64,000 nt of DNA from Dromaius novaehollandiae (taxonomy: Eukaryota > Chordata > Aves > Casuariiformes > Dromaiidae). The stretch lies in NCBI RefSeq assembly GCF_036370855.1, contig NC_088108.1, forward strand, positions 11,121,448 through 11,185,447, read 5' to 3'. Below the pieces are notes generated by a model. The model did no database searches. It worked only from the letters and a program-made list of their open reading frames with translations, and had not been told where the DNA came from. Made by a program: the position numbers and the translations under genes. Position 1 is the stretch's first letter; each line of letters starts with the position of its first letter. Below, piece by piece: positions 27,901-40,100 of the stretch.

Positions 27901-30900
27901 TTCACTACTGATACATTTGGTTACAATTTTGGTAGTCTTCTATCATTTCTCAGATCTACCTTCATGTTGCCTTGAACTCCTGCCAGCCTTTCCAAAATGC
28001 CGCGACCAACTCACCTTCCTTCCCACACTCTTTTTAGTGACCTTTCATTATGTCTTTTCACATCAAGTTCTCTTTATCCTCATCTCTTGTGCAATCTTCA
28101 GCCTTGTAACAAAGATACATTCATTAATGCTAGTTATTAAACCAACCTACCTTGTTTGTATCTGCAACGCTATTCTGTCTGGCATCAAAGATGATAAGTT
28201 TATGTGATTGAGCATTGGCATCCATTATTGTCTGCAAGTATTTTTCATCTTCTTTACAATGCTTATCATTTGGGCCTACCAATGGTTGACTGCATCGTGT
28301 TATTGTTGCTTGGCTCTCAGGATGAATCCAGGATAATACCTGGAGTTAAAGCAAAAGATTTTAGCTTATTATACCAATGCAAAGGCAACAGGCCATAGTG
28401 CAATCAGATAATCACATTGCCTACATGGCATAATTTCCTGGCAAATCAACAAATGCAAACTTCAGGATAAGCTGATGAAAGATTATATTGCCAGCACACT
28501 AGCATCACTGATCCTAAATCTGATCAGCCTGAAATACAAAGTAATTCTAAATAACTTTGCTTTTATTTCTGATAAAAATTAAGTCTGCAATTGCGTATCA
28601 TTAATTAGGAAAAAAAAAAGTACAATGGAGGAAGAAAATCTGCTTCCATATGGAAGTCTATGGACTTGCACACCTATCTAATTCTATACTGTCCTAGGCA
28701 GATCTATAGCATGAATACTCTCACCATCTAGCATATTTAAATCTGTTAATTTATCTAGTCTCAGGAAACCTATTATGGCTGTGATACATTCCATTCTGTA
28801 ACTCAGAATACAAGTTAATTTGTGAATTAGCATCAGATACCATCATGGCCCAGAAGTGTTAACTCCAGACAGAAATTTATTACACAGCACACTAACCAGC
28901 CAATTAGATTCTCATTTGAGTAGCTTGCTTCAGTTCTAAACCCAACAAGTTGAATTCTTCTTTCTTTGCTCCCTTTTTAGGAAAGGACTGGGCCCACTGT
29001 CCTCATAAAAACCTAAAAAAACTCTGTTAATTTGTATAAGCTACAAATACATAAGCCTTTATATCTCCTTGCGAAAGTTTCACTTACTGGAACTCTTCCT
29101 TTTGCTCTGAATGCTGCCACTTTTGAGAGGTCATCATCCTTTACGCTGGTTGGCACAACAAGAATAGCAGGATATGTATCACAAAGCTCATAGGTACTGT
29201 TAATTTTGGATATTTTCCAACTCTCATTGGGCAAGCCCTGCATGAAAGCAAAACATTTTCATGTTTTTCAGGTTAGAACTTTACATATCTAGGTTTGGTG
29301 ACAAAAGTGTTGATATGCTGCATACTTTTTTTTAAGTGAGCACGTGTTCTTCTTTTAAGTAAGTTACTAGCTTTAGGTCTTCATATTGTATCATAAACCA
29401 AAACATCGAAAGAGATTTTTTACTAATTATCTTTAAAATTACCATGCAAAATAACCATTTGAATAGGCCATACACTTATGGTAAAAAGTGATCATATAGT
29501 GAACTAAAAATATTACTTTTGTAACCAGAAGACTGCAGATTTACAAACTAAGGTTACTCTTCTGTTAACGATGCTTACTCAAAAACAAATTCCAATCAAG
29601 GGTCTATATTTTCAAAAATGGCACTTGGAAAATGTGGATTTGAGAATGCATGTTAAGATAGACACATCTGCTCTAATACTGTGTACCTGTTATCTCTGTC
29701 AATTTTAGCAGGGCTTCTGAGTGTTCAGCACTCTCAAAGTCAGGCCATTTGTATTTCATTATCTAAACATGAATTTTGGGCAAGTCTCTATATAAAGTCA
29801 GCACTGAAATTTTGAGTTTTCTTTAAAAACTTTTGCTTCTTTAAGTGGCTTTGTGTGGAAGGGACATGGGGGAGGAAAAATAATACACCAAGTACTTGTG
29901 TAACTTACCTGCCTCTTATATTCTGTCATTGGATCATACACTTTCCAACCATTAACAGCAAATTTCTCTTTATAGCTGAATGCAAAAAGTGGCTAAAAAC
30001 AACAATGCAAAGGCATAAATTACTATTTAGTGGGTTGTAAGAAAGATAAGCTTCAAAACAGGGAACCTTATAAAATTTCAAATGAAACATTTTAAAAACT
30101 CTTTAACATTAGACCTATGATCTCCAATCAAGACTGGGCAACACTGTGCTAGAACACAAATAAAGAACAGCTTTTTCTTTCAAGTGCATGCTATCTAATT
30201 AACAAAACCAAGAAACGGGAAGAGAGGCACTGAGAGGTAGCTATTTGTCTGTGATCACAGAACAGATCAGTGGCAGAGTCAGGATGGTCAGGCTGGTCTC
30301 CTCCCTCCCAACCAGTTCCTTATCCAGACAAACATAACAAAACAGCATTTCACAGCTAAGACAACAACTAATTGTACCTATTTATTTTTTAGGCAGTGAA
30401 CTTCTAGACTGAATTATCTACTGCAGAAAATAAGTCTGTCTGTCTCTCTGCCTATATATATTTTAAGTCAGCAACATTAGGCAAATCTAAATCTTACGCG
30501 TTATGTACAAATCAGCTAACTTTAGGGACAGCAGAACAGAGTATAATGTCTTACAAACTAATGCAAAAATAAAACAGGGTCAGAGGAGCTTGCCTGCTTC
30601 ATAATGTATTCTGTGAATCAACATTTTAATGTTTATTACACAGTGCTTTTATTTCTCCGCCTACACTTTCCAAAAAGAGGACAGACGCAGACAGCCTTAC
30701 ATCTTAAGACTTACCAGCCCATTAGAAAGAGGAAATGCGCGTGTTACAAGGTTTTCAAATATCTCCAATCTATTTTGCTCTTCCTGTTTATAGGCAAGCC
30801 GCAAGTTTCTCATATCCTGTCAAAAGTAAGTCACATTATTTTACCCTATGATAATAAAATAATTAGAAAAAAGCAGAACACGGCTGAAGGAAAGCATATA

Positions 30901-33900
30901 TATAACACTAAATAACGATATCATGTAATTCACATTAGAACACAGTTAAGTGTTTGTATCAGATGAGTAGGGTTATCACTAGAGTTCCTAGATACCACAA
31001 AAACAGCCATTCTTCCTTTGAATTCCCTCTCGTGAAAAAAAGCAGAAATGTTTAACACTACATAGTATCGCAAGAGGAATTGAAATATATTATCTAAATG
31101 AAGTAGGATTCAAAACAGGGACCAGAGCAGACAGAAAAAACAGCACACATGCACTGCAGGCCTTTAAAACAAACATGAAATCAAAATACTTGGATGAAAT
31201 GAAAATGAAATAAAAATTAATGGATTTGTACCATGCCATACCTTGCAAACTATTTCTATACCACATGAGTTGTCCCCGTGGCTCTGTACTCCAATTTTTT
31301 CAACTCTACTTATTACTCCAAGGGGGACATCAACAACAAAAGGCGGATCCTGAAATTTAAACATAAATTAAATTAACTTAGTTATATTAGGAGAAACAAT
31401 CTACTACTATTTGTGTTCCACTAGTCTCATCTATAATTCCTGTTTAATAGACTTCTGTGGAACGTCATACTTCATTTATACCAAATTTGTGGCATTTCTG
31501 AAACCCACTTGAGCAAAATTTCTACCTGGAAGAAATACGCAGATAGATAGTGAAGTCTTACCCTTTCAACACTTTTGATATACATTCTGAAGTCCGTCAC
31601 TGTCAGTGTGCCACTGACTGCTCCCATAAATGGACAGATATACATAACATCTTTAGCTGGAAAACAGACCAATCAAAGCTTTGTTTTACTATTACAGGTA
31701 TTTGTTCCATAAAAATCTATTAAAAATAACAAGAATTTTTGCAGGCCCATATTACCACAGAATTTTGATATTGGACTGTATACAGAAGTACATTCTTCAA
31801 GTGCTGTTAGTATTGAGAGAGGTGTCTTTATCTCCACAAGGAGAATAATCAAATTCCTCAGCCCCACTGTTGCTCGGAAACTACTGAGCAGTTAGGACTG
31901 GGCTCAGAAAGTGTGCACTGCTGTAAGGACAGGCAAGTAACAAAGAAGTCTGGCACCCTGCTGGCATTCTTAGCTGCAGACAGCTCTGGTCCCTTCCCTG
32001 AGGCATAAAGCACCTTGCACTCACCTCCGGAGTGAGCATGCAAATGGCTAATTACTGAAGAGTATGAAATTGACCTCAGAGTAACTCAGTGATATGCCCA
32101 TATCTTCAAATTCAGTTTGTTCAAAAGAGTTAGTATTCTTCTCTAACCAAGTACTGTGCTGCTAACACACAGCTTGCCATCGCACACCAAAGTGAAAAAG
32201 ATCCCATTAAGAACTAGATATTAAGTTTTACATAATTTCAGCCTCTTTGCTATCACAGTTTTAAGGAGCTTCATTCTATGGAGAACCCTTGGCAATTTCC
32301 TCGCATAAATACAAACCACATGATTAATTTGTCTATATGGAACAAACTAACCCTTGAAAATAATTAATCTGTCTATATGGAGCAAGTCAATTGATTTTCC
32401 TTTCAGGCTCACATTTGTATTAAAAGACAAAGAAAAGAAATCCACATCAAACCTGCTAATCCAAAGTCACATTAAAAACTAAAGTAACACAACTCAACAG
32501 TAAATAATGTGCTATTATAAATAAATAATGTCCTATTTATGAAGAAATAAATTAATGATTTAATAGTATTCAGTGTAGTACTCAATAGTATGCTTACCAA
32601 TAACTTTGATTGATTCTCCAGGAAAAAGTGGAGCCTCTTCCATCTGTGCTAGTTTGTTTCCATCCCGCAGTGCCTGGCAGAAATCCAAAACCACCAGTAA
32701 ATCTCACTTTTCATCTGTACTACATCAATATGTTTTGATGCAAAGTACTTTTACTGTGAGATTACTGGAACACAAGTGTATTTTTTTCCAAAGCACAACT
32801 CTATTAAACAGTGCCATATTAAAAAACACAAAGCTTGATATTGTAAGTATTACACAGACATACATATTAGTAACCAAGCATTTATGCAATAGTTAGTTTC
32901 ACATACTAGCTACATATACAGCATACAAAAATACCAGCAAGAGTATCAGCCCAATTTTGCAATCAATAATGTTAGTCTTTTGCCAAATGCAGGTTGTATT
33001 TTGGGTATTTTACCTACTCAAGAACATTGTAAAGCTTATATTAAATTATTTTCTATTCTATATATAATGTTGAATATTTAACATTCAAATACTTTCATCT
33101 GAGAATTACATGGCAGAAGCTTTACTTATTTACCAGTTCAACTCCATTGTCTCTGATATCTTGCTATCAAAAATCTCTACCATCATCTGTTTGAATCAAT
33201 ACTCTACTGAGAGTGCCACAGGTTATGTATAAGAACCATTATGGGAATTTTGGATCCAGAAGGTCAGATTAAGAATAAGGTAATAATGAAATACAGAAGA
33301 ACAGACAGTGATTTTCAAATAAGGGCGAGTTCCACCCAGTTTTCATTTAGAAAGTGGCTTCATTTCTGAATGATACAAGCCTGAGTCTTTGGACCCTTAG
33401 TTGCCAGCTAAGATTTACAACACACTGAAGATTTTAGAATAAAACGGTTGTGGGACTTCTAAGGAGCATGTGAAAGTGATCTCTCTCAGATCAGTATGAT
33501 GAGATGTTAAGGTTTCAATTTTTTACATCTTGAATAGAGAGTAAATGTAATGGGCTATTTTACAATAAACAAATACTTTCTTTGTATTACAGCTCTCATC
33601 TACAAACAAATGATTTGTAGAATTTTCTTGCCTTAAAGAAAAAGACCACTCATCATTAAATAACTTCCAGAAATATTTAAATTGTTTTTTGTGTTATACT
33701 ATATTTGAAACTAACGTAATTTTATATTTAGCACCAAATCACAAACAAAGATGACATGTGGAGAATTAGCCAATACTCACATACTTAGAAGAATAAATGT
33801 GCTCAGTCAGGTTGGGGCTTAAGTGCAGTATTACAATCTAGATTACATGGTATTATATAAAAACCCTACCTAGCAGATAACCAATTAACATACCAAATGC

Positions 33901-34163
33901 CTTTTGTGGGTTCTCTTTAATGAGATATGTAAGATTTCTATGTACTGTACAAGTACTAGTATATAGTACCTTGCTACACAGTTAATGAATGAAAGATGAG
34001 TAAAACTTGCCACCTGATCAGCTTCTGCTTCAGAATGATAGCCATTGTGTCCATCCTGAATCTCCTGCATTGCACGAGGCAGCAGTAGGGAAAGAGAGAA
34101 GTCACAGGAAAAAACATGCAGACAACAGGTAAAAGTACAGAATCTTTCCTTTTTTGATTCCTC

Positions 34164-34196
<33 letters not shown>

Positions 34197-37100
34197 CCTT
34201 AAAGAGACAGTATATACTTCAACTTCAGTTTAGTTACTCAACATTTTCCGCTTCTGGCACAAACTGCTTTCCACAGAAAAGATTCCAAGTTATGAGAACT
34301 AGCTATTTTATGTTATTTGGCAGAACACAAAATGGAAAATTTAGATCCTTTTTCACAAAAGAGTCAGTGCTGGCTGGCACGCAGGAACGTAAAAGTATGT
34401 ACTGTCTTTTTCAGACAAGCAACCTTACAGGACAGAAAATTAATTCAAAGTATGTCACATGCGTATAAATAGAAGAAATTGAGTACAGCTTGCAATGGTA
34501 GCATTAGGGGAAAATTCATGCAGTCTTTCAAGGACAAGATAGTTCAGTGTCAAATAGAAGCATTCAGACAATTTAAAAAAAATGCTATATTGGGTAAAAC
34601 ATGTTTTAATTCAGTTCAGTGTTCAGCTCAGTTTTATAGTTCCACCTATTTTTCCAGCAAGTTCCATGCTGCTGTTGGAAACCCAGAACCTTAAAGAACC
34701 GAAAGTTATTCTGATAGCAAAATATTCATATTATTCACATTTTTACATTAATTTGATTTTTGTATGATATTGGGGGCAAATCCTGAAAAGAATTAAAGAC
34801 CTTTAATCAACATAAGGTCCCTATGCATTCCAGGTAAAAACAAAAACATCACTGGTTTCTATGAAGGAATTGTTTTAATACATTCAGCCAAAATTTTCCT
34901 TGAGTATTCCTTCTGTAGTAACTGGAGGGATGTTGTATTCGTGACATCCTATTATTCCCAGTCCACGTGCAATAAACTTCTCCCATTAAAGCAAGACAGC
35001 CTCAGTTTAAGTATACAATTGTTTGCTAAAGTCAATTTTTATTTTTACAGTATTTCTACAGAACCCTCAAAAGAGGAAAATTTAAAAGAAAGACTTTAGA
35101 TATCTTCAGATAATTTGGACTCTACAACAGCATAAAAATTTATAATTAATAATAAAATTTCCAAATGATAAAGGCCTCCTAACAATTAGGCCTTGATGGA
35201 ATTTGGAAAAATAGTAGTTATTTGAAATTCAGACCATAAAAAAAATGTTGTTTCTGGAATTAAAGACAGACAGACGTTATGATCCCTGGAAGAAAACTGG
35301 AAGAAGGACGAGAGACTACACCAAAAGATTTTGAATTAAATGAAAGAGAGAAGCACACCAGATCATTCAAAGATTAGACATCTTCACCAAGAACTATGAA
35401 AAGCTGAAGGGAAACAATCAAGTTTTGTTACTCAGCCCAAACCAATTATTTCAAGAGCTATCTATTCAAAAAAAAAAAGATTAATTTGTGGATTTGCATG
35501 GTTGGACTGAACACATCATTTTCAAATATGTAAACAACTGATTAGAAAAAGAAATCATTCAGACGATCCCTTGGTTTGAGACTGAACAAGAGGTCTTTGT
35601 TTGAATAAAAGCATTAGAAACATTTCATGAACAATGTCAGAATACTATCCAGATCATTTCTCACTCCATAAATGTTACTAAGTGAGAGGGACAAGAAAAC
35701 AAGGCAGACCTTTTTTGTATCTTCAATGAACAATGGGCAAGGCCTAGTTTCTAAAATAATCATTAAAAAGATGTAGGTCATTGCAGTGGTGTCTAACTCT
35801 AATCCTAACTTTCAATTCCACTGTAGGACTGTAGGAATTAATGTGAAACATGTACAAATGCAAGCAAGAATTGGTATCTTACTTAAATTGGGTAGACAAA
35901 GACGTAATGTTTTTACTACTAATACTCTTTAGCATAGATAACACATTTAAGCTGCTAATACAGTGCTCTGTAGTCCAAAGCATGTAAGCTGCAGTTGTGA
36001 GCATCCATTTTGTCAAAATTAATGTAATAAAACTGAAGTTAGTATTGCACATTTATAACATAATTTAAATATATTGCTCTCTTACACATTGACTTTTACT
36101 GCTCATGAAAACATTGTAATGTACATAAAGCATTTCTATGGCAAAGAAGCTGTTGCACTGCATAGCAAAATAGTCTGACTGGTTCATAAAAACCATTAAA
36201 GAAGTACAGAAGAACGCTTGACACACCAAGCTTTCACACAGCACAAAAGACAAACAGGTAGGAGGCCAAAGGTAATCTTACCCGTATATCAGGCCTCCTG
36301 TATACCTGTTAGTTAAAATATAAAATGTTATCCAACAAAACACATGGATTTCATTTGTTAAAGATACTATATCTTATTTCATCAGATTCTCAGAAGAGTT
36401 CTACTTCCAAGTGTATTAAGTAGCAGTCAGATTTCAAAAAAATATACAGATATAGATAGATAGATCGATCTAGTAGCTCCCATTTGCAGAACTGTTTTGC
36501 TCTGAAAGCAATCTGGCCACTTCATTTTAGTAACAAAACAAAAGTCAAGCTCTTTTGAAAAATTTATTCCTAATCATCCTTTTATCCAGTTACAACATGC
36601 TATTGTGAAAAGAGAAGAGTCTGGCAATCCTTCCAGGCAAAATACAATAAGCCTGCAATAATAGCTACGAAATATAATCACTGCATCTTTTAGATTAAAA
36701 TGCCAAAACAAGGACAGCTACAAATCTCAACTTTTTTTCTGAAGGTGTCTATGTTCAGCTACCATAAACTAAGCAATTTCCATTAATATGAAGTCTTCAT
36801 TCAAGAATTTTCCCCAGGTTGTCTGTCAAAGAAGATACACACAGAGTTCACAGCTAAATCATGTTACAATAAGATGAGCAAGAGCCAGTTCTGTGTTCTT
36901 CAGTATTGACTATTCCATTTGCAGCCTTTTTGCTTCCTTTTGATTTTTTTTTCCTCCCCAGATACATTCTGGTGAATTAAGTTTCTGGAACAAGTAACAT
37001 AGAAGCCACCATGAGATACAAGACTCTATATATTTACCTGTTTTTGCAAACATAGCAATTAAAACATTAAAAGAGGAAAAAAAAAAGGAAAAAAAAAAGG

Positions 37101-40100
37101 AGTTACTGGTAAATCCAGCAGAAAGCAACAAAACAGCCTGACCAATTGCAGATGCAAATACATCCTTCTCTACCTGAAGCTTCTAAGTTGATGGAAGATA
37201 CTCTCTAAATGCAACAATTTGACCTAAACAAAGGTAACCAAGACACAGAATACTGATCAAGTGTACATCAAGAGGGAAAGATGTCTCAAATCCAACTGTA
37301 TAAACGGGCATTTTGGAATATCTTTTTATGTATGAATTCCACATTAATAATGAAGTTAAAGACTTCCATATTAAGAACACACATACATATTAAACAAGAG
37401 GCAGAATAATTTTCAAGAAAATTAGTTTGAACTACCAGCATTAATTTCTTGAAATGCTTGACAAAGCCAACAATCTTATCACTAATATTTTAAGTGGGAT
37501 GATGAAAACAAAAATCCCTCCCGTTGTTGTAAGACACCACAAGAAATGAAAACTATAGACATTAAACATCTGCCAAAAAGTGCAAGTTACAACTGGATAT
37601 ATCACCCAAATCACAGGAGAAATCAAGCACATTTTCACTGTGACAAAGTCATACACAAACCAATATTATTTGGCATGATTAGCAGTACTTATTCAAAGAA
37701 GAAAACAGAACTGCTGAATAATTAAAATCTTTGAAAGTCTAGCATCTACACAAGAAAGTTTATTTAGCATCTTCCTGTAATCTTAGTTTTAGTGGGTGTC
37801 CGAGAGTTTCTTCACTTACAAATAAACCAAGTTCATTCCCCTCTTTCCTAAATACTAGGTTTGGTGGTTCTTCTTAACTCTGAACGTGCAGCACTGAAGA
37901 GATTTTCTGGAAATACGTAAACCAAGCATGTTAGTGGTACTGACGAAGCAACTGATAGCACCACTAAACTTCTGCACAAGCTCACAAGCTAAGTGCAAAG
38001 GAAACAGTTTCCTAAAGCATAACACATCACAAGATACTTGTCCTGAATGTAAATATTCTAAGATAAAATACTCCACGGTGTTTTACACAAACACAGGAGT
38101 TTAAATCATACCAATGAAAGATGCTAAATATAACTTATTCACAAAAATTTTGGAACTCCAAAAGGCTCAATATTTTCCTTTCATTTCTAAGGAAGAGAGA
38201 ATAAAACAGAGTTAAAAATTTTTAATTAGGCCTCAAAAGACTTATTCCTTTTAAGTAACATCCAAGATGAGTCCGGAGTAGAGAACCAGATTATTTAGAA
38301 TAAAAAAGCACTCTCTACTCTAGAGAAATGCATTATAACTCAAAAGATAAACTGAATACCAAGCTTATACTCAGAGTTTACTAAAATGAAGTCCTTGATC
38401 TACAGGGCAAGTACAACATAGGCAGCTGCAATGCAAGGCTTCCCACAATGTTTTATCAAAGACATTAGCCTTGACCCGAAGCAGGCATTTGCAATTCAGC
38501 TGCCATAGTATGGAAGAGCTACCCTTTTTTACGAGTATAAGCTGCTGACTGTGCCAATATAGTGACAGTCTCTGTGATGTGAATTCTTAAACAGACTAAG
38601 ATCAAATATATTTTGTGGATTCAACTTCAGGCTTGAGCTGAATTTGACCTGCAATCACAGAAGCTAAAATACAATGTATCTAGACAACATCCAAACTTTT
38701 TAAACATGAAGAGCGTTAGTAAATAATTATACCCTAGTTAAAAGCAAAAAAGATACAATATCTGCCCATTTTTCATGAAGATCATAAAACTACATGTCAA
38801 AGCTAGGAAGAAAAAAGATGGTACATTTTGTAGTCTAGATAACAGCAGCTTGGGTTTCTTAAAAGGACTTGAAACACAGATGAGACTTTTTTCCATTTAT
38901 AAGAGGGGGAAAACTGACTATGCTCTACTCTTGATAGTTCAGTAGGCTGTCTGCATAAACAGAAAACAGTAAATGAGCCTGAAAGAGGAGGGGTAAAAAG
39001 CATAATGAATCCTATCGGGTTAACCATAGTGCACAATCATTACCTCAGTGACAGAAATGTTGCTGGGAGGGAAAGAAAAAGGTATATTATTTGGTATTGG
39101 CATTAATTTGTCTGTCTCTGGTGAAACCCCTTATATAAGAAAAAAAGAGATCATATATGTTCTTTGCAGAGTAGCAAGGACACATTCATTTATTTTTTGT
39201 GAAATCTGAATAGTTGAATTCTAGTGTGTGTCATTCAGAATACAGAAAACATTTCAACCTCCAATTAATCTATCTTACTGAAAACTTCTATGTAATAATG
39301 AAAAGGAAAGACAACTCACTTTTGCTATTTCATTTAAAGCATTGACTTTTAATCTTCTCTATTACTTTTCATTCAGTACTATTCAAGACCACTACTCTAA
39401 GTATGCAGGAAAGCACAGAACAGTTGCAAAAGATTCCTATACATCGTGAAATGCTTCCAGTTCTGGAACATTCAGATATCACTTAAATACTTACCACCTG
39501 GTAATCAAGGTAGCAAGGAATTTCCTGATCATTCACGCCTTTACCACAAATAAACCAATTTGCACCCCTCAGGTCACTTACCCTGTACTCTCTGGACACT
39601 CCTTCTGATGGGACAGATCCTGAAATCTGACTAGAAATGGTTGCAGCTATCAGCTGTTTACACCATTCAACATGTGATCCAGTAGGGCTAGAAAAACAGA
39701 ATATTTCAAATTACTAAGCAATAACTTAAAATTTATACCGACAACAGTATACCAACTGAGCACAACTAGAGAACAAGACCATAAATGATCACTAACATCA
39801 GGAAAGTCAGCTTTCTGATTTTTATGATGTTAGTGGGCAGAATGCAACTATTTTGCTGATCAAATTAGGGAAAATAATTTAATTGTACTAAAACTTACTG
39901 AGACATAGAGCTGTCCATACATCAAAAGTGTGGTTAGGGTCCTAGAAACTTATAAAATGTTGGTTTCCTTATGCAGTGTAACTTGTGCAACATTGATACT
40001 TTTTTTTTTTTTCCCTTAAAGCCATCCATGGAATGAATTTGATCATGTAATATTGTAAAAAAAAAACCCTCCTTACTTTTTCCACTGTTGTTAGTCAAGA

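Larger units (their letters stand above)
27670..32597 (-). other. MTMR1: Region of MTMR1 introns 3-9 (short introns between exons 3 and 10)
   Basis: Introns of 941, 212, 425, 722, 671, 748 and 481 nt separate closely packed exons. All are GT-AG. Besides the exons, I see a 23-bp direct duplication in intron 3 and a MIR-like fragment in intron 6; nothing else is recognisable. Confidence 0.85.
32674..39581 (-). other. MTMR1: MTMR1 intron 2, host of candidate cassette exons
   Basis: 6.9-kb phase-0 intron between exon 2 and exon 3. It holds the 24-nt (36282-36305), 51-nt (34014-34064) and weaker 19-nt (39044-39062) exon candidates. It also holds an A28 run on the + strand (34164-34191), a short GATA repeat near 36455-36470 and A-rich tracts near 37078-37099. 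No other gene is seen. Confidence 0.85.

Noticed and set aside
29013-29087. Open reading frame continuing past the MTMR1 exon 8 donor ([11 protein letters not shown]...)
   Set aside because: This is intron read-through; the strong GTAAGT donor and the exact family match of the spliced frame decide the boundary.
36280-36297. Alternative acceptor (GTATACAG) inside the 24-nt micro-exon
   Set aside because: It would leave a 16-nt exon out of frame; the upstream AACAG gives an in-frame exon.
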